From Armigeres subalbatus (lineage: Eukaryota > Arthropoda > Insecta > Diptera > Culicidae), in assembly GCF_024139115.2 (NCBI RefSeq), contig NW_026942816.1, positions 372,001-436,000 on the forward strand: DNA of 64,000 nt, read 5' to 3'. The position numbers and the translations under genes were made by a program. A model generated the notes under the pieces. The model was not told the DNA's origin and did no database searches. It worked only from the letters and a program-made list of their open reading frames with translations. Positions 23,165 through 34,368 of this stretch are shown here, in pieces. Numbering within the stretch: the stretch's first letter is position 1; each line of letters begins with the position of its first letter.

Positions 23165-26100
23165 TGGGCTGGTGTTAGGTGGGATGACAAACAGCCCTGA
23201 CACGACGGCCCTCCGACGAGACAGGAGGTTTGCGCAGGCCCAATAAGCCGCCTGGAAAACCAATCATTACGAATAATATAAGAGATAATGCGACTCGATA
23301 TAATCGGCAAAGACCTAGGCGACGAATACAGGATCACGATTGGAAGCTTGGAACATGGAATTGCAAGTCGCTAGGTTTCGCAGGTTGCGACAGGATGATC
23401 TACGATGAATTACATCCCCGCAACTTCGACGTCGTGGCGCTGCAGGAGATTTGCTGGACAGGACAGAAAGTGTGGAAAAGCGAGCATCGAGCGGCTACCT
23501 TCTACCAAAGCTGTGGCACCACCAACGAGCTGAGAACCGGCTTCATAGTGCTGGGTAAGATGCGCCAACGCGTGATTGGGTGGCAGCCAATCAACGCAAG
23601 GATGTGCAAGCTGAGGATTAAAGGCCGTTTCTTCAACTATAGCATCATCAACGTGCACTGCCCACACGAAGCACACTGCCCACAAGAAGCGTTCTACGCA
23701 CAGCTGGAGCAGACATACGATGGATGCCCACTGCGGGACGTCAAAATCGTCATCGGTGACATGAATGCACAGGTAGGAAGGGAGGAAATGTATAGACCGG
23801 TCATCGGACCGGATAGTCTGCACACCGTATCGAATGACAACGGCCAACGATGGATAAACTTCGCAGCCTCCCGCGGAATGGTAGCCCGAAGCACCTTCTT
23901 TTCCCGCAAAAATATCCACTAGACCACATGGAGATCACCTAACCTAGAAACGGAAAATCAAATCGACCACGTTCTAATCGACGGTAAATTCTTCTCCGCA
24001 ATCACGAACGTCCGCACTTACCGCAGTGCGAATATTGAATCCGACCACTACCTCGTTGCAGTATGCCTGCGTTCAAAACTCTCGACGGTGTACAACACGC
24101 GTTGAAGTCGGACGCCGCGGCTTAACATTGGGCGGCTACAAGACGGTAGACTAGCCCAAGAATACGCGCAGCAGCTGGAAGTGGCACTCCCAACGGAAGA
24201 GCAGCTAGGCGCAGTATCTCTTGAAGATGGCTGGAGAGATATTCGATCCGCCATTGGTAGCACCGCAACCGCTGCACTTGGCACGGTGCCCCCGGATCAG
24301 AGAAACGACTGGTATGACGGCGAATGTGAGCAGTTAGTAGAAGAGAAGAATGCAGCATGGGCGAGATTGCTGCAACACCGCACGAGGGCGAACGAGGCAC
24401 AATATAAACAGGCGCGGGGCAGACAAAACTCGATTTTCCGGAGAAAAAAGCGCCAGCAGGAAGATCGAGACCGTGAAGAGACGGAGTAACTGTACCGCGC
24501 TAAAAACACACGAAAGTTCTATGAGAAGTTAAACCGTTCATGTAAGGGCCACGTGCCACAGCCTGATATGTGCAAGGACATAAACTGGAACCTTCTTACG
24601 AACGAGTGTGAGGTGATCCAAAGGTGGCGGCAGCACTACGAAGAACACCTGAATGGCGATGTGGCAGACGAAGATGGCGGTATGGTGATGGACCTGGGAG
24701 AACCCGCGCAGGACATAATTTTACCGGCTCCGGATCTCCAGGAAATCCAGGAGGAGATTGACCGGCTGAAGAACAACAAAGCCCCTGGGGTTGATCAACT
24801 ACCAGGAGAGCTATTTAAACACGGTGGTGAGGCACTGGCTAGAGCGCTGCACTGGGTCATTACCAAGATTTGGGAGGAGGAAGTTTTGCCGCAGGAGTGG
24901 ATGGAAGGTGTCGTGTGTCCCATCTACAAAAAGGGCGATAAGCTGGATCGTAGCAACTACCGCGCAATCACATTGCTGAATGCCGCCTACAAGGTACTCT
25001 CCCAAATTTTATGCCGTCGACTAGCACCAACTGCAAGGGAGTTCGTGGGGCAGTACCAGGCGGGTTTTATGGGCGAACGCTCCACCACGGACCAGGTGTT
25101 CGCCATTCGCCAAGTACTGCAGAAATGCCGCGAATACAACGTGCCCACACATCATCTATTCATCGACTTCAAAGCCGCATATGATACAATCGATCGGGAC
25201 CAGCTATGGCAGCTAATGCACGAACACGGATTTTTGGATAATGTGCTAATGCACGGACACGGATTTCCGGATGGGTGATGTGCGTAGTGTCTGCTATTCA
25301 ACATAGCTTTGGAAGGGGTAATACGAAGAGCAAGGATTAACACGAATGGTACAATTTTCAATAAGTCCGTCCAGCCATTTGGCTTCACCGACGACATAGA
25401 TATTATGGTACATAACTTTGAGAAGATGGCGGAAGCCTACATCAGACTTAAGAGGGAAGCCAAGCGGATCGGACTAGTCATCAACACGTCGAAGACGAAG
25501 TATATGATAGGAAGAGGTTCAAGAGAACACAATGTGAGCCATCCACCGCGAGTTTGAATCGGTGGTGACGACATCGAGGTGGTAGAAGAATTTGTGTACT
25601 TGGGCTCATTGGTGACTGCCGAAAATGATACCAGCAGAGAAATTCGGAGACGCACAGTGGCAGGAAATTGTACATACTTTGGACTCCGTAAGACGCTCCG
25701 ATCGAATAGAGTTCGCCGCCGTACCAAACTGACAATCTACAAAACGCCCATTAGACCGGTAGTCCTCTACGGACGCGCACTAGGAGTTTTCGAAAGGAAA
25801 GTGCTGCGTACCATCTATGGTGGGGTGCAGATGGCGGACGGTACGTGGAGGAGGCGAATGAACCACGAGTTGCATCAGCTGTTGGGAGAACCATCCATCG
25901 TTCACACCACGAAAATCGGACGACTGCGGTTGGCCGGGCACGTAGCCAGAATGTCGGACAGTAACCCGGTGAAAAACGTTCTCGACAACGATCCGACGGG
26001 CACAAGAAGGCGAGGTGCGCAGCGGGCTAGGTGGATCGATCAGGTGGAAAATGATTTGCGGACCCTCCGTAGACTGCGTGGTTGGCGACGTGTAGCCATG

Positions 26101-26178
26101 GACCGAGCCAAATGGAGAAGACTCTTATATACACACGCCACTCCGACCTTAGTCTGAATAAATAATAATAATGCATAT
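23165..26178 (+). mobile_element. Near-complete RTE-clade non-LTR retrotransposon, copy 1
   Basis: It contains a short 5' leader, endonuclease and reverse transcriptase in one frame, and a 3' end with (taa/aat)-type short repeats at 26156-26176, the tail style of RTE elements. The right end is about 110 bp inside the hAT-type shell terminus. A second copy on the minus strand starts beyond the window and ends near 62480. Confidence 0.8.
23230..26157 (+). pseudogene. RTE-clade endonuclease-reverse transcriptase ORF with stops
   Basis: The whole length is in a single frame. Domains in order: APE-type endonuclease (LGTWNCKSL, VVALQEICWTGQ, VIGDMNAQVG), a linker rich in charged residues, then RT (NNKAPGVDQLPGELF, YRAITLLNAAYKVLSQIL, STTDQVFAIRQ, HHLFIDFKAAYDTI, and the catalytic FADD-type motif, here FTDD), and the thumb (RWIDQVENDLRTL). 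Stops occur at about 23920, 24103, 24487, 25276, 25285 and 25555. Compared with copy 2, an internal deletion near 25260-25290 removes the RLRQGD block and a second removes the HETWTML block near 25780; both keep the frame. Confidence 0.85.
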
Positions 26179-26298
26179 TATGTACAATAAAAAGTTTTAT
26201 AATTAAATAAATTACACAATTATCAAAACTATACCGATAATTTTATCCGAGGTACCCCCTGGGTCCAGTACCCCAGGTTGAGAACAGCTGTTCTAAGA

Positions 26299-27164
26299 AT
26301 AAAAGAAAATATTAAAAACTGAAAAATATTAAAAATAAAAAAAATGTGTGATAACCAATGAAATACAGAAAATTAGAAAACAAAAAAAAATACAAAGGAT
26401 TGAAAAAAAAATATATAAGAAAGGTTGAAACATCCTGCTACGTGTATAACATTGATTTTTGGTTATTCCGTTATAAAACAAAAAGATAAAAAAAAATGAA
26501 GGAAAAAAAATTGCTTCGATATAACGTAACAAAAATAAAAATGGAGTTACGTTATATCGAGGTATTACGGTATTGATTTTGAGCGGAAACAGAAATTTTG
26601 GTATTAGAGGGTTAAGTAAACTCTAAAGAATAGCACCTTTTTAAAATATAAGGCATAACTTGTTAGAACCAGGGTAGAAATATTTCACAGTCAATGCAGT
26701 GAAAAACATGGATCTCAGTATAATCTGCAGTCGCCTTCTTCGCCGCCGTGGTGAGTGCGACTGGGTGCAGCCGAAAAATCATTTCCAACACCGACCTTTC
26801 AATTTCGCATTCAGCCACTCACAAGTCACTCTGACATGCTGCTCAGTTCGCTCCTTACCATATGACTGTGAGTGGCCCATTTAAACGCGTGGTGAATTTT
26901 TTCAATTTGCTGGGTGAATGTGTACATTTTGCTGTGGTAGATTTCATCTTCGCGGCGAAGTGGGTGATGTGAGTTCTGTTGTTTACTTTTCTGCCTCTCC
27001 GGGAATGTGATGTTGATTTCAAAGCAGGAAGAAAATAAAAACATGATATAAAAAAACATCACCTTCATCCAGTGCTGCCGAAAATTTACAACCCTGGTTA
27101 GAACAGTCAATGATTAATAGAATGAAACCTCCAATTTCTATCTATTGGATTTTTTTGTTCTGTC
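26299..27164. other. Unassigned, very AT-rich spacer
   Basis: 26291-26640 is dominated by A and T runs. 26700-27110 has mixed composition, with tgagtgg/ccactca motifs and several short frames (26699-26884, 26826-27110) without recognisable domains. It may hold an unrecognised repeat. Confidence 0.35.
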
Positions 27165-27330
27165 GAACTTTTGTCTCTTCGATCTTTCGTCCTTTCGACC
27201 TTTGACACAGTTATTTCTTCCAACCTGCTGTTCATGCAACCTTCTGTCATTTTTTCTACCTTATTTTGCTTCGACCTTTTCTCATTTCGACCTTTTGTCC
27301 AAAAGGTTTGAAGGGTTTGAAAACAAACGT
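27165..27330. repeat. Degenerate ttcgaccttttgtc array
   Basis: Short units such as ctttcgtcctttcgacc and catttcgaccttttgtcc recur with loose 14-20-bp spacing. The tract is pyrimidine-rich on the plus strand and non-coding. Confidence 0.5.
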
Positions 27331-27519
27331 TTGCTAAAAATCACCTTCGAATTTTTGTTTATAAAATCATGTACCAACGCCCAAATCAAATATCGGTCCC
27401 AAAAATCCTAGAGTTCAGGTTCTTAGATTCACCAAATCAAACGAATCTCGTATGATGCATTTGTATTCTTTTGCTAGAAGACGTTGGCAGACAGTGACCA
27501 TCCTCCTCCATGCGTCAGC

Positions 27520-28045
27520 TCTACTACCGCACTGAACCGGTTTTTGCACTTCCGCATTTGGAAGTACTAATCGTTCATAACGCAATCGACAGTCAAATGC
27601 CCAAGCGAATATGCCCGGAGAACTGGTTTCCGAAAATATTCGGAACGAGAGGCTGGTCCTCGAACCAGAGCTGCCGTAGATGTGTCTGCAATATTCAAGG
27701 TTTTGAGCTCATGTGGAAAAAAAATCGAAACAACTGATGAAGCCGATCACCATAAGAAAAATCAGAAACATAGCTTGTGCTAACGGTCATCGCTCAATGT
27801 CTAATTAACACGATTCTGTAGCGAAGCATGTTGTTCCTCAGCATCAGGGTCAATTAAAACTACAATCTGTGTGTACCAACACACGACAGCAGGCACGATC
27901 CTAGTCATTGTTCTGTCAGTTTTGCGTCGTTGACATTCTAAGTGGAAACGCTGTAGAGGGGTAGTCGCTCGAGTATACGCGATAATAATGTTGACCTCTT
28001 TGGTGTGCATTACTTCGCTGACAAAAGATTATAATGCCATGGTGA
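27520..28045 (+). repeat. Diverged dispersed repeat, copy 2
   Basis: Collinear with 9165-9815: cactgaaccggttttt, gtgctaacggtc, gctcaatgtctaattaacac, catcagggtcaattaaaact, gcgataataatgttgacc and ttggtgtgcatt occur in the same order and orientation. Divergence is substantial and both indels and substitutions are present. A 75-codon frame at 27510-27737 is not conserved in copy 1. Confidence 0.6.
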
Positions 28046-30959
28046 CGGACTGCCAGTAGTTGAAAGTGCAGAAAAGGGTTCGATTTTGTGGTTCGATCAT
28101 AAAACGATCATAGTTAGATGGGGATGGTGCGTCGCAGTAAATTATCTTTACGTAAATTAAGCTAAGTCAGCCTAATAACCCAATCGCCTTGAAAGGGTTA
28201 ACTTTCCAATCAAGTTCTCTGATGTAGTTTTATTAGTTTTTTTTTATATTTTACTCAAAGCTATCAATAGTATTAATCGTTTCGGGCAGGCCTAGTTTAA
28301 CTTTGCCGGTCCGACGAGTTTTCGTATTTTTTCCACTATTATGCACCAAATTTATCAGCGATGACATAAACTTGGGGCGTCTAGGAATGATCCCAAGCCA
28401 TCGGGCGATCAACCTGTCTGTATGGTTGGTGCCGTCGCCGTGACTGATTCGATGTCGAAAAACACGTTGGCTATTTGATTAATTTGTGCAGTAAGCCGTT
28501 TGTAGATGAAAGTTGTTTTCGAAACAAGTTTAGTGTAGTTCAATGTTCTAGGTCAAGCTTCAAACAAAACGGCTTTTTATTTAAACACTTTTTCTGCCCA
28601 ATTCACCTCAAAATTTTGGTCTTTCTGTGTATATTTTCCAGTTAGCCTAGCGAGTAAAATTGTAGGATTGTCAATCCGAGTGTTTTCGGCTGGGCAACGT
28701 ATTCGACTCCCCTGGCATAGTGTATCTATTGTGCATGCCACACAAGTAATATACTCATGCAATAATAGTGGGCATAGAAAATCAGGCTTCATTAACAATT
28801 ACCTTCTAATATTATGTACTGTGAACATCAAAAAGCAGCTTATCACAAACCTGTAAAGAAATAAAAAAGGTGAATTATTATTAGAATCTAGAACATATTC
28901 TGCGAAAAAAAAAACATAATAGTTGTTTAATGATTTCTACAGTGTTCAATGGTGATGTATTATCAAAGCGGAGATGATAAGCTGGTTGCAACTAATAAAA
29001 TTACTCTGTTGGAGTGCCTTCAAATATCGTGTACGCAGAGTATTTCAATTTATTGGAGATCTTAGTGATTAGGTTTTGAGCATTTTCCAACAGAATTATC
29101 AGCTCTCGTAAGGTATTTAGGCATATTTCCATTTCTGTCACAATATTATTCACTTGGGATCCCTAGAACCATTTTATTCAAGGTTTATCATCGTTTTCTT
29201 CGGAAACATCATTTTAAAGAAAAACTTGAAATATCTGAATTGCGAATTCAATGTAATCAAGACAAAGAAAACTAAACATTACAAACTTCTTTATGTAAGG
29301 TCTTACGACTTTGTCTATAGTATATTAATGTGAGCGGTGACCCCTAGACTTATTATGTCACCCTTTATGAAGGAATACCAACTCACTTTCCAATGACAGG
29401 GCAAAACTCCAATTATTGCGCAGGATTGACACGTGCATTATTTATCGATTGTACAACAATTGAATGTGTTTTAGCCAATGCAATAATCGTCGCTTCACCA
29501 ACCATGAAAACATCTGTAAATGATCTTCGGACAGTTGATCAATTTTTATCTTTATTCGGTTGACTACCAACGCTACAGACCTTCTATAAGCACCGCAAAA
29601 GAAGCAAAGATTGAAACCTCGCACATAACCCAGCGATTCGCTTGCCCTGCACAAGGCCTCCCTTCTAATTCACCATACCAAAACAAATCTCTACCAATAA
29701 AACACGAAAATTGAGTGCGACCAGTTTAGCAAAAAACCGGAACCTATCAATTAAGTTTGCTAACAACTTCAGATCACGGAAAACCATCGTCGCTGCATAG
29801 CTCCATCCATTTGTTGACATTGTTCAGCCTGGCAGAGAGTGGCAGCATGTGAAGCTTTGGATGGAGCAGCAGCATGCTGCGCAGGGTTGAGGTCGAGCGC
29901 ATTTCTCTCAATTATCCACACGGAATTTAATTGAAAGCATTGAATGCGCTTCACTCATGACGTTGATAATCTTTTTCGATGTTGAACGAGACAAAAAAAA
30001 ATCTTCCGGTTCATAAATAAATGGATCGTTTCGCAGTCTGTCATGTTGTCGCGGTCCACGGAATCGCCATTGTTGTCGAAGCCGAAGCCCGGCCCGATGA
30101 CCGACCGTCAGTAACATCCCTTTCATTGTGAAAGGAAGTTTATATTTTAATGGCAGTTTTATATACCGTGAAAATGCGGGTATCATTGGCCGGTGAACGG
30201 TTTGATCGTTTTAAATTCACATTGTGAAAAATTGGCAATCAGTGGAAAAAAAACCTTTCCACTTTTGTACTACCTACAGTTGAATTTGTCTGCAGTGTCG
30301 CTCCATTATTTCCGCCAACATCAACAATATTAAAAAGATCTTTTCATAGGAATGGCAAAGTTTTCCAGAACGTAGTAATCAAATTAAAGCTTTTTTATGT
30401 CATTACAAAACAACATGTTTTCGTATTATTGAGGTTTCAAATTTTTATCTGAATAGCAATTTGATATCCGGTTCTTGAACAGCGAAAGGAAGGCAGCAAA
30501 AAACCACTCTGTGAATTAGAAACTGAATGAGTGGGGAATCCCAACTATCAATAATGCAGTATCAGTAGAGGTCGTTACACGCACGGCAATGAATAATGAA
30601 ACCCTAGCTATATTGAAATGAATCATTTTAGAGCAATATGGCTCGGATTTGAACCTGAAACGCAAATATTTAGAATTGTTTTCTTTGATACTTCAAGTTT
30701 GTTAAGAACTATGGTGCTTGCTTTGTATTCTTCGATTCCAAATTCAATGGCAAGGTAGCCCTGTTATCTAGACTACAGCCCCACATATTTATTTCTTCTT
30801 GAGTCTTTAGTCTTGAAATTTAGGTATGATTTTTGACGCCACGTTTTTGTTAAAAATACTAATGATTTCCTTGAAAATTCCATAAAATTTTCAGTTCTAA
30901 TTTCGGAAAGCTCTTCATAAAAACTTAGACGAACTTCCAGAAGTTACGAAGAATTTTCC
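28046..30959. other. Unassigned DNA
   Basis: Nearly 3 kb with one tRNA-like segment (listed separately) and otherwise no family motifs. A moderately GC-rich stretch at about 29770-30120 carries short frames (29769-29954, 29908-30186) without domains. A promoter or first exon of a host gene is possible here but nothing in the sequence decides it. Confidence 0.35.
28637..28715 (+). mobile_element. tRNA-like head of a degraded SINE
   Basis: tagcctagcga (28643-28653) fits the box A pattern TRGCNNAGYG, and attcgactcc (28701-28710) fits the core of box B with the leading GG changed. The spacing is about 45 bp. The predicted arms do not form a clean cloverleaf, so this is more likely a SINE head than a tRNA gene. 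Downstream limits are unknown. Confidence 0.4.
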
Positions 30960-31505
30960 GTTGAAATCCAAAGAATTTCTGGTTGTAATAAAAATTTTGA
31001 CCGAAAATGTCATTTGGTAGGAAGGGACGTACGGCCGAAAATGTCGTTCAGCCCAACAGTTCCTTTGGTTGTGTCGAAAAAGTCGTTTAGCCAAATATGT
31101 CATTTATATGGGTCGAAAATGAATACAGTAGACTTCCGATAACTGCAAGTCATATAACTGCAATGCTTTTAAACTGTAATTCGATAGTTGCAACAGTTTT
31201 TCAATTATCGTACCGCTAAACTTCAAACTGATGTCAGACTTTGCATTGCACTGCACATTTAGATACACTTTTATTGCATCTGAGGTCGATTGACTACCGT
31301 TTGACGACTAGAATGCGTTGCAGTTATTGAACGGCAACTGTATGTATAGGGAATAGGCCGAAAATGCCGTTTGTCCGAATGGATGTTAGGCAGGAAGGAC
31401 ATTTTAAAGCCAAACTTCACTTTTTGCCAAAAGATTATTTCTACCATACGGCATTTTCAGCCAAATGACAAACTACCGGCTTGGCCTAATGTTCCTCTCA
31501 GCTGT
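30960..31505. repeat. ggccaaa array segments split by a small element
   Basis: Units such as ccgaaaatgtcatttgg, cggccgaaaatgtcgttc and cagccaaatgac occur at 30990-31120 and 31350-31500. Between them, 31125-31340 contains an unrelated insert starting cagtagacttccgataactg. This is the same array family as at 13130-14005 and 37256-37880. Confidence 0.6.
31125..31340. repeat. Small element related to 12685-13057
   Basis: The start ttccgataactgcaag and the end ttgcagttattgaacgg are short inverted sequences. The right side, gaatgcgttgcagttattgaacg, matches gaatgcgtcgcagttatcgaacg at 13036-13058. No coding capacity. Probably a non-autonomous element inserted into the array. Confidence 0.45.
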
Positions 31506-31556
31506 ATGTTGACTTCAGCCAACTTGTTTTGACATAATAACAATTTCGGACAAACG

Positions 31557-31662
31557 TCGGCTGTTGCTTCGCGACCGGATGAAACTTTTTGAGACAAACT
31601 TGTGTGTTTTGTTGGAGTTAGCTTTAAGCTAAAATCGAATTTAATTAGTTCAGTTTTCGGTT
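31557..31662. repeat. Direct repeat flanking Bel/Pao B, left copy
   Basis: Starting tgttgcttcgcgaccgg and ending ttaattagttcagttt, this roughly 105-bp block is nearly identical to 36313-36419, apart from a deletion of about 10 bp after gaaacttt. The two copies bracket Bel/Pao element B. They may be LTR remnants (minus-strand ends AGCAACA) or a separate repeat. Confidence 0.6.
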
Positions 31663-31715
31663 TCCTTATTTTGCTGCAAAACCACAACACAAACAGTCAG
31701 CAGTAGCAGTCAGTC

Positions 31716-31999
31716 TCTCCCATGTGGCCAGTCGCGCTCAGGATGGTAGAGGAACTCAGGACCTTTATACCACCTGCTATTTTCTTCGAAACACGGACCA
31801 CGGCCCCACTTAGCGGCTTCATCGGCTACGTTCATTCTTGATGGCACTCCAATCTTCAACCTTGGTCTCATCCAGGATCTTAGTAATGGGACATAGTAAT
31901 GCCACATACTGTTTGTACTTTCTCGGGTCGCTTCGTAGCCAGCTTAAAACTGTAGATGAATCGCTCCACATGATTTTGCGACGAATCGGTAATGTATGG
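31716..31999 (-). pseudogene. Bel/Pao B RNase H, C-terminal part
   Basis: MWSDSSTVLSWLRSDPRKYK contains the conserved SDS and the following block of Pao RNase H; a shifted frame continues with VPSRMNVADEAAKWGRGPC and WYKGPEFL. It continues the frame at 32772-33554 across the hAT insertion. The frame ends near 31716 and the expected integrase does not follow. Confidence 0.75.
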
Positions 32000-32007
32000 T
32001 TCATTTC

Positions 32008-32763
32008 TAGGGGTGGTGGGAATTCGCGATTTCGCGGAAGCCGCGAAATCCGCGAAATTTTATGTCTGCCGCAAAATTTAAACATTTTCGCGAAAAACCG
32101 CGAAATTAACCTTTTCCGTCAATAATTATATTCCATTCTATTGCCTCAGTGATTTCTTGACCTAGTCAATACCACTCGACAAACTACGCATTTTTTAATG
32201 TCTCGAAAATTAATTTAATGCAAAGTCCGAAATTGGTCGAATGGTGAGCCAACCGGGTTTGAAGTTTTTACGATCGGTCCGATTCGATGGAATTTCAGAA
32301 TGTGCAACCAACAAGTCTATGATACAGGATGAGCTATCGGCAGCAATGTACAATGTAGACAATGTAGCACCGGAAATACAGGAAAATGCCGATCCACTCA
32401 CGTTTTGGTTTGCAAACCGAGACCGCTTTCCTCAGCTCTTCAAAATAGCGGTGAAATATCTGTCTGTTCCTGGAAACTCGGTAGATGCTGAACGTAGTGT
32501 CAGCCAGTACAATTTAATCAAGCGCCAAAACGGAAAAAAATGGCCAACCAAGTGCTTTTGACCAGTAATGCAAAGAAATAATAAAAAAATAATTTGAAAT
32601 TTATAAACGCAACAATTGATATAAATATGTAATCTAGATTGTCTTTTTTTTAATTTTTTGAGCCGAAATATAATTTACCGCGAAATTGTCGCGAATTTTC
32701 AGATTTTCTGAATTGGATGCCGCGAAATTTTGAAAATTTTGCCGTGAATTTCCACCACCCCTA
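32008..32763 (+). mobile_element. Internally deleted hAT element (756 bp)
   Basis: The ends taggggtggtggg (32008-32020) and ccaccacccCTA (to 32763) are inverted repeats, flanked by ttcatttc (32000-32007) and ttcattac (32764-32771), an 8-bp duplication with one mismatch. The subterminal DNA is full of ttcgcggaa/ccgcgaaat repeats on both sides. The element interrupts the RNase H domain of Bel/Pao B. It keeps only the C-terminal part of a transposase, so it is non-autonomous. Confidence 0.85.
32241..32561 (+). pseudogene. hAT transposase C-terminal dimerisation domain
   Basis: The 106-codon frame contains ENADPLTFWFANRDRFPQLF and VKYLSVPGNSVDAERSVSQY, the W-x-n-FP-L and P-x-S-x-x-ER-S signatures of the hATC domain, which mediates transposase oligomerisation. 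The zinc-finger and DDE catalytic parts are missing upstream. The orientation is opposite to the host Bel/Pao element. Confidence 0.85.
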
Positions 32764-32771
32764 TTCATTAC

Positions 32772-33554
32772 GATGGATTTTATGAGGCGTGTCCCTATAA
32801 CAGCTGCTTGGATCTTCAACCTAGGAATGGACAGAAGCTTAATCGGTGCCACTTTTGTTTTTGCGGAAACTAGACTGCATTGTATTTTGCCCTCATCCAC
32901 AATTCGAAAATAACCCATGGCAGCATATGATGTACTACTGGCATCTACAAACACGTGTAATTCCAACGAATCATAAGCCTTTTGCCCGTAGCCTGGGAAG
33001 TAGCACCTGGATATCTGCACCTTTTCTAACCTTCCGAGAAGCGTAATGTACTGTTCCCATGGAGGCATAATATCAGCTGATAGCTGGTCCCAAGCAATAC
33101 CCGACCACCACACATCTTGTACTATAGATTTTCCATGAATCACAAATGGTGCGACCAATCCCAGTGGATCGAACACCCTCATGACAAGACTTAAAAGTTG
33201 GCGTTCCAGTAAGCCTTGTAGATCTTCTCGAAGTGTCAGGGAGAATACGAACACATTATCTTGTGGCCGCCAGGCCATTCCAAGTATTCGTTCCAGGTTG
33301 CTACCTTTGTGCATGGTGAAACATTTTATCGCCTCCGTATTTTGTTCTCCGATTCGTTCCAGTGCTTCTGGATAGTTCGACATCCAATGCCTGATCATAA
33401 ATCCTCCTTTCTTGTGTACCTTCTTGACGACTAACGCCAACTGCACAGCTTCGTCGATAGTGTTGACGCTGTCCAGATAGTCGACGACATAATGGTTCTC
33501 CTTAATCGCTGTAGCAGCTGCTGGAAATTCTGCGGCATGCTCCTCTGCATTCAA
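32772..33554 (-). pseudogene. Bel/Pao B reverse transcriptase C-terminal part and RNase H start
   Basis: A long open frame (306 codons, running on into the hAT insertion). Near its start YVVDYLDS corresponds to the catalytic YVDD-type motif; KGGFMIRHWMSNYPEAL, VFDPLGLVAPFVIHGKSIVQ and LELHVFVDASSTSYAAMGYF (RNase H, first Asp) follow in the standard Pao order. The last 30-odd residues of the frame are hAT sequence, so the true coding part ends at about 32772. Confidence 0.85.
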
Positions 33555-33614
33555 ATTTTTGGTAAATTACGTTGAACTTGGTGAGCAGGTTGCCCCAAAT
33601 ATGGCGACGTAATC

Positions 33615-33968
33615 TCACCATAGAAACCATTGAGCTGACCTATCCTCAAGGATTATCTGGACCTGATGGAACATTTCCATTATATCGCCACTGATGGCGA
33701 TGTTTTTCTGACGGTAGCGAAATAAAACGGCTTGGAACGAAGTCAACAGGTCTGGTCCTTTTAGAAGAACGGAGTTCAACGATATTCCATGTACGGATGC
33801 AGCTGCATCCCATACGACCCGCACTTTATTGGGATTTTTTGGGTTCACCACTAGGCCTAGTGGTAAAAACGCACTTGTGAGCGCACTCTTTCGATACGTA
33901 TTCGGCTATCGGTTGTCTGACATTGGCATATAAATCTGGTGATCGAAGTAGACGGTTCTCTAAACATT
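33615..33968 (-). pseudogene. Bel/Pao B reverse transcriptase, N-terminal part
   Basis: VNPKNPNKVRVVWDAAASV, GISLNSVLLKGPDLL, and IAISGDIMEMFHQVQI (first catalytic Asp in SGDI) are the diagnostic Pao RT blocks; the frame ends in WFLW. A shifted frame upstream to the MITE at 33972 gives KCLENRLLRSPDL, the segment preceding RT. Frameshifts near 33600 and 33850 separate it from neighbouring pieces. Confidence 0.85.
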
Positions 33969-33971
33969 TAA

Positions 33972-34358
33972 TGTCGTTTTCGTTTTTGAGGAGTAGCAAC
34001 ACCGTTTAGTGCAGCATTTTGCACGGCAAAAACGAACGTTATGAGTGCAGTTGGGTTTGTTTGTTATGGATACCTGATAGATACCATAAAAACAAAACAA
34101 TAACAACGGCAGAAACTTGACAACAAACTACACTACGCAGCACACTATGATTTTTTCTGGTGCTACACTGCTTGTTCCAGTGCAAGAAAAATGCTACACT
34201 GGTGTACTGCCGCTAACCGCAAGTCGAGCACATCTGTATATGGAGGCCCATACACAGATGTGCTCGACTTGCGGTTAGCGGCAGTGTAGCACGAAAATAA
34301 AAAAAACAAACATTTTCGGTGCAAAAGTGTAGCTACAAAAACAAAAACGAAAACGACA
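33972..34358. mobile_element. 387-bp MITE with TAA target duplication (Harbinger-like)
   Basis: Perfect 17-bp inverted ends tgtcgttttcgtttttg (33972-33988) and caaaaacgaaaacgaca (34342-34358) are flanked by TAA (33969-33971 and 34359-34361). A 3-bp TWA duplication is typical of PIF/Harbinger. Removing the element and one TAA rejoins the Pao pol frame. Inside, 34206-34237 and 34254-34285 form a perfect 32-bp hairpin with a 16-nt loop. No transposase. Confidence 0.85.
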
Positions 34359-34368
34359 TAAGTTTCCG

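Larger units (their letters stand above)
19056..26290. mobile_element. hAT-type shell with 7.2 kb of nested insertions
   Basis: The ends cagcggttctcaacct (19056-19071) and aggttgagaacagctg (26275-26290) are inverted repeats with 15 of 16 positions matching, of the CAG-GGTTCTCAACC type common at hAT termini. They are flanked by ttctaata (19048-19055) and ttctaaga (26291-26298), an 8-bp target duplication with one mismatch. No transposase remains. The interior is mostly later arrivals: a SINE, a minisatellite, an I-type element and an RTE element, so the original element was probably a short non-autonomous one. Confidence 0.7.
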
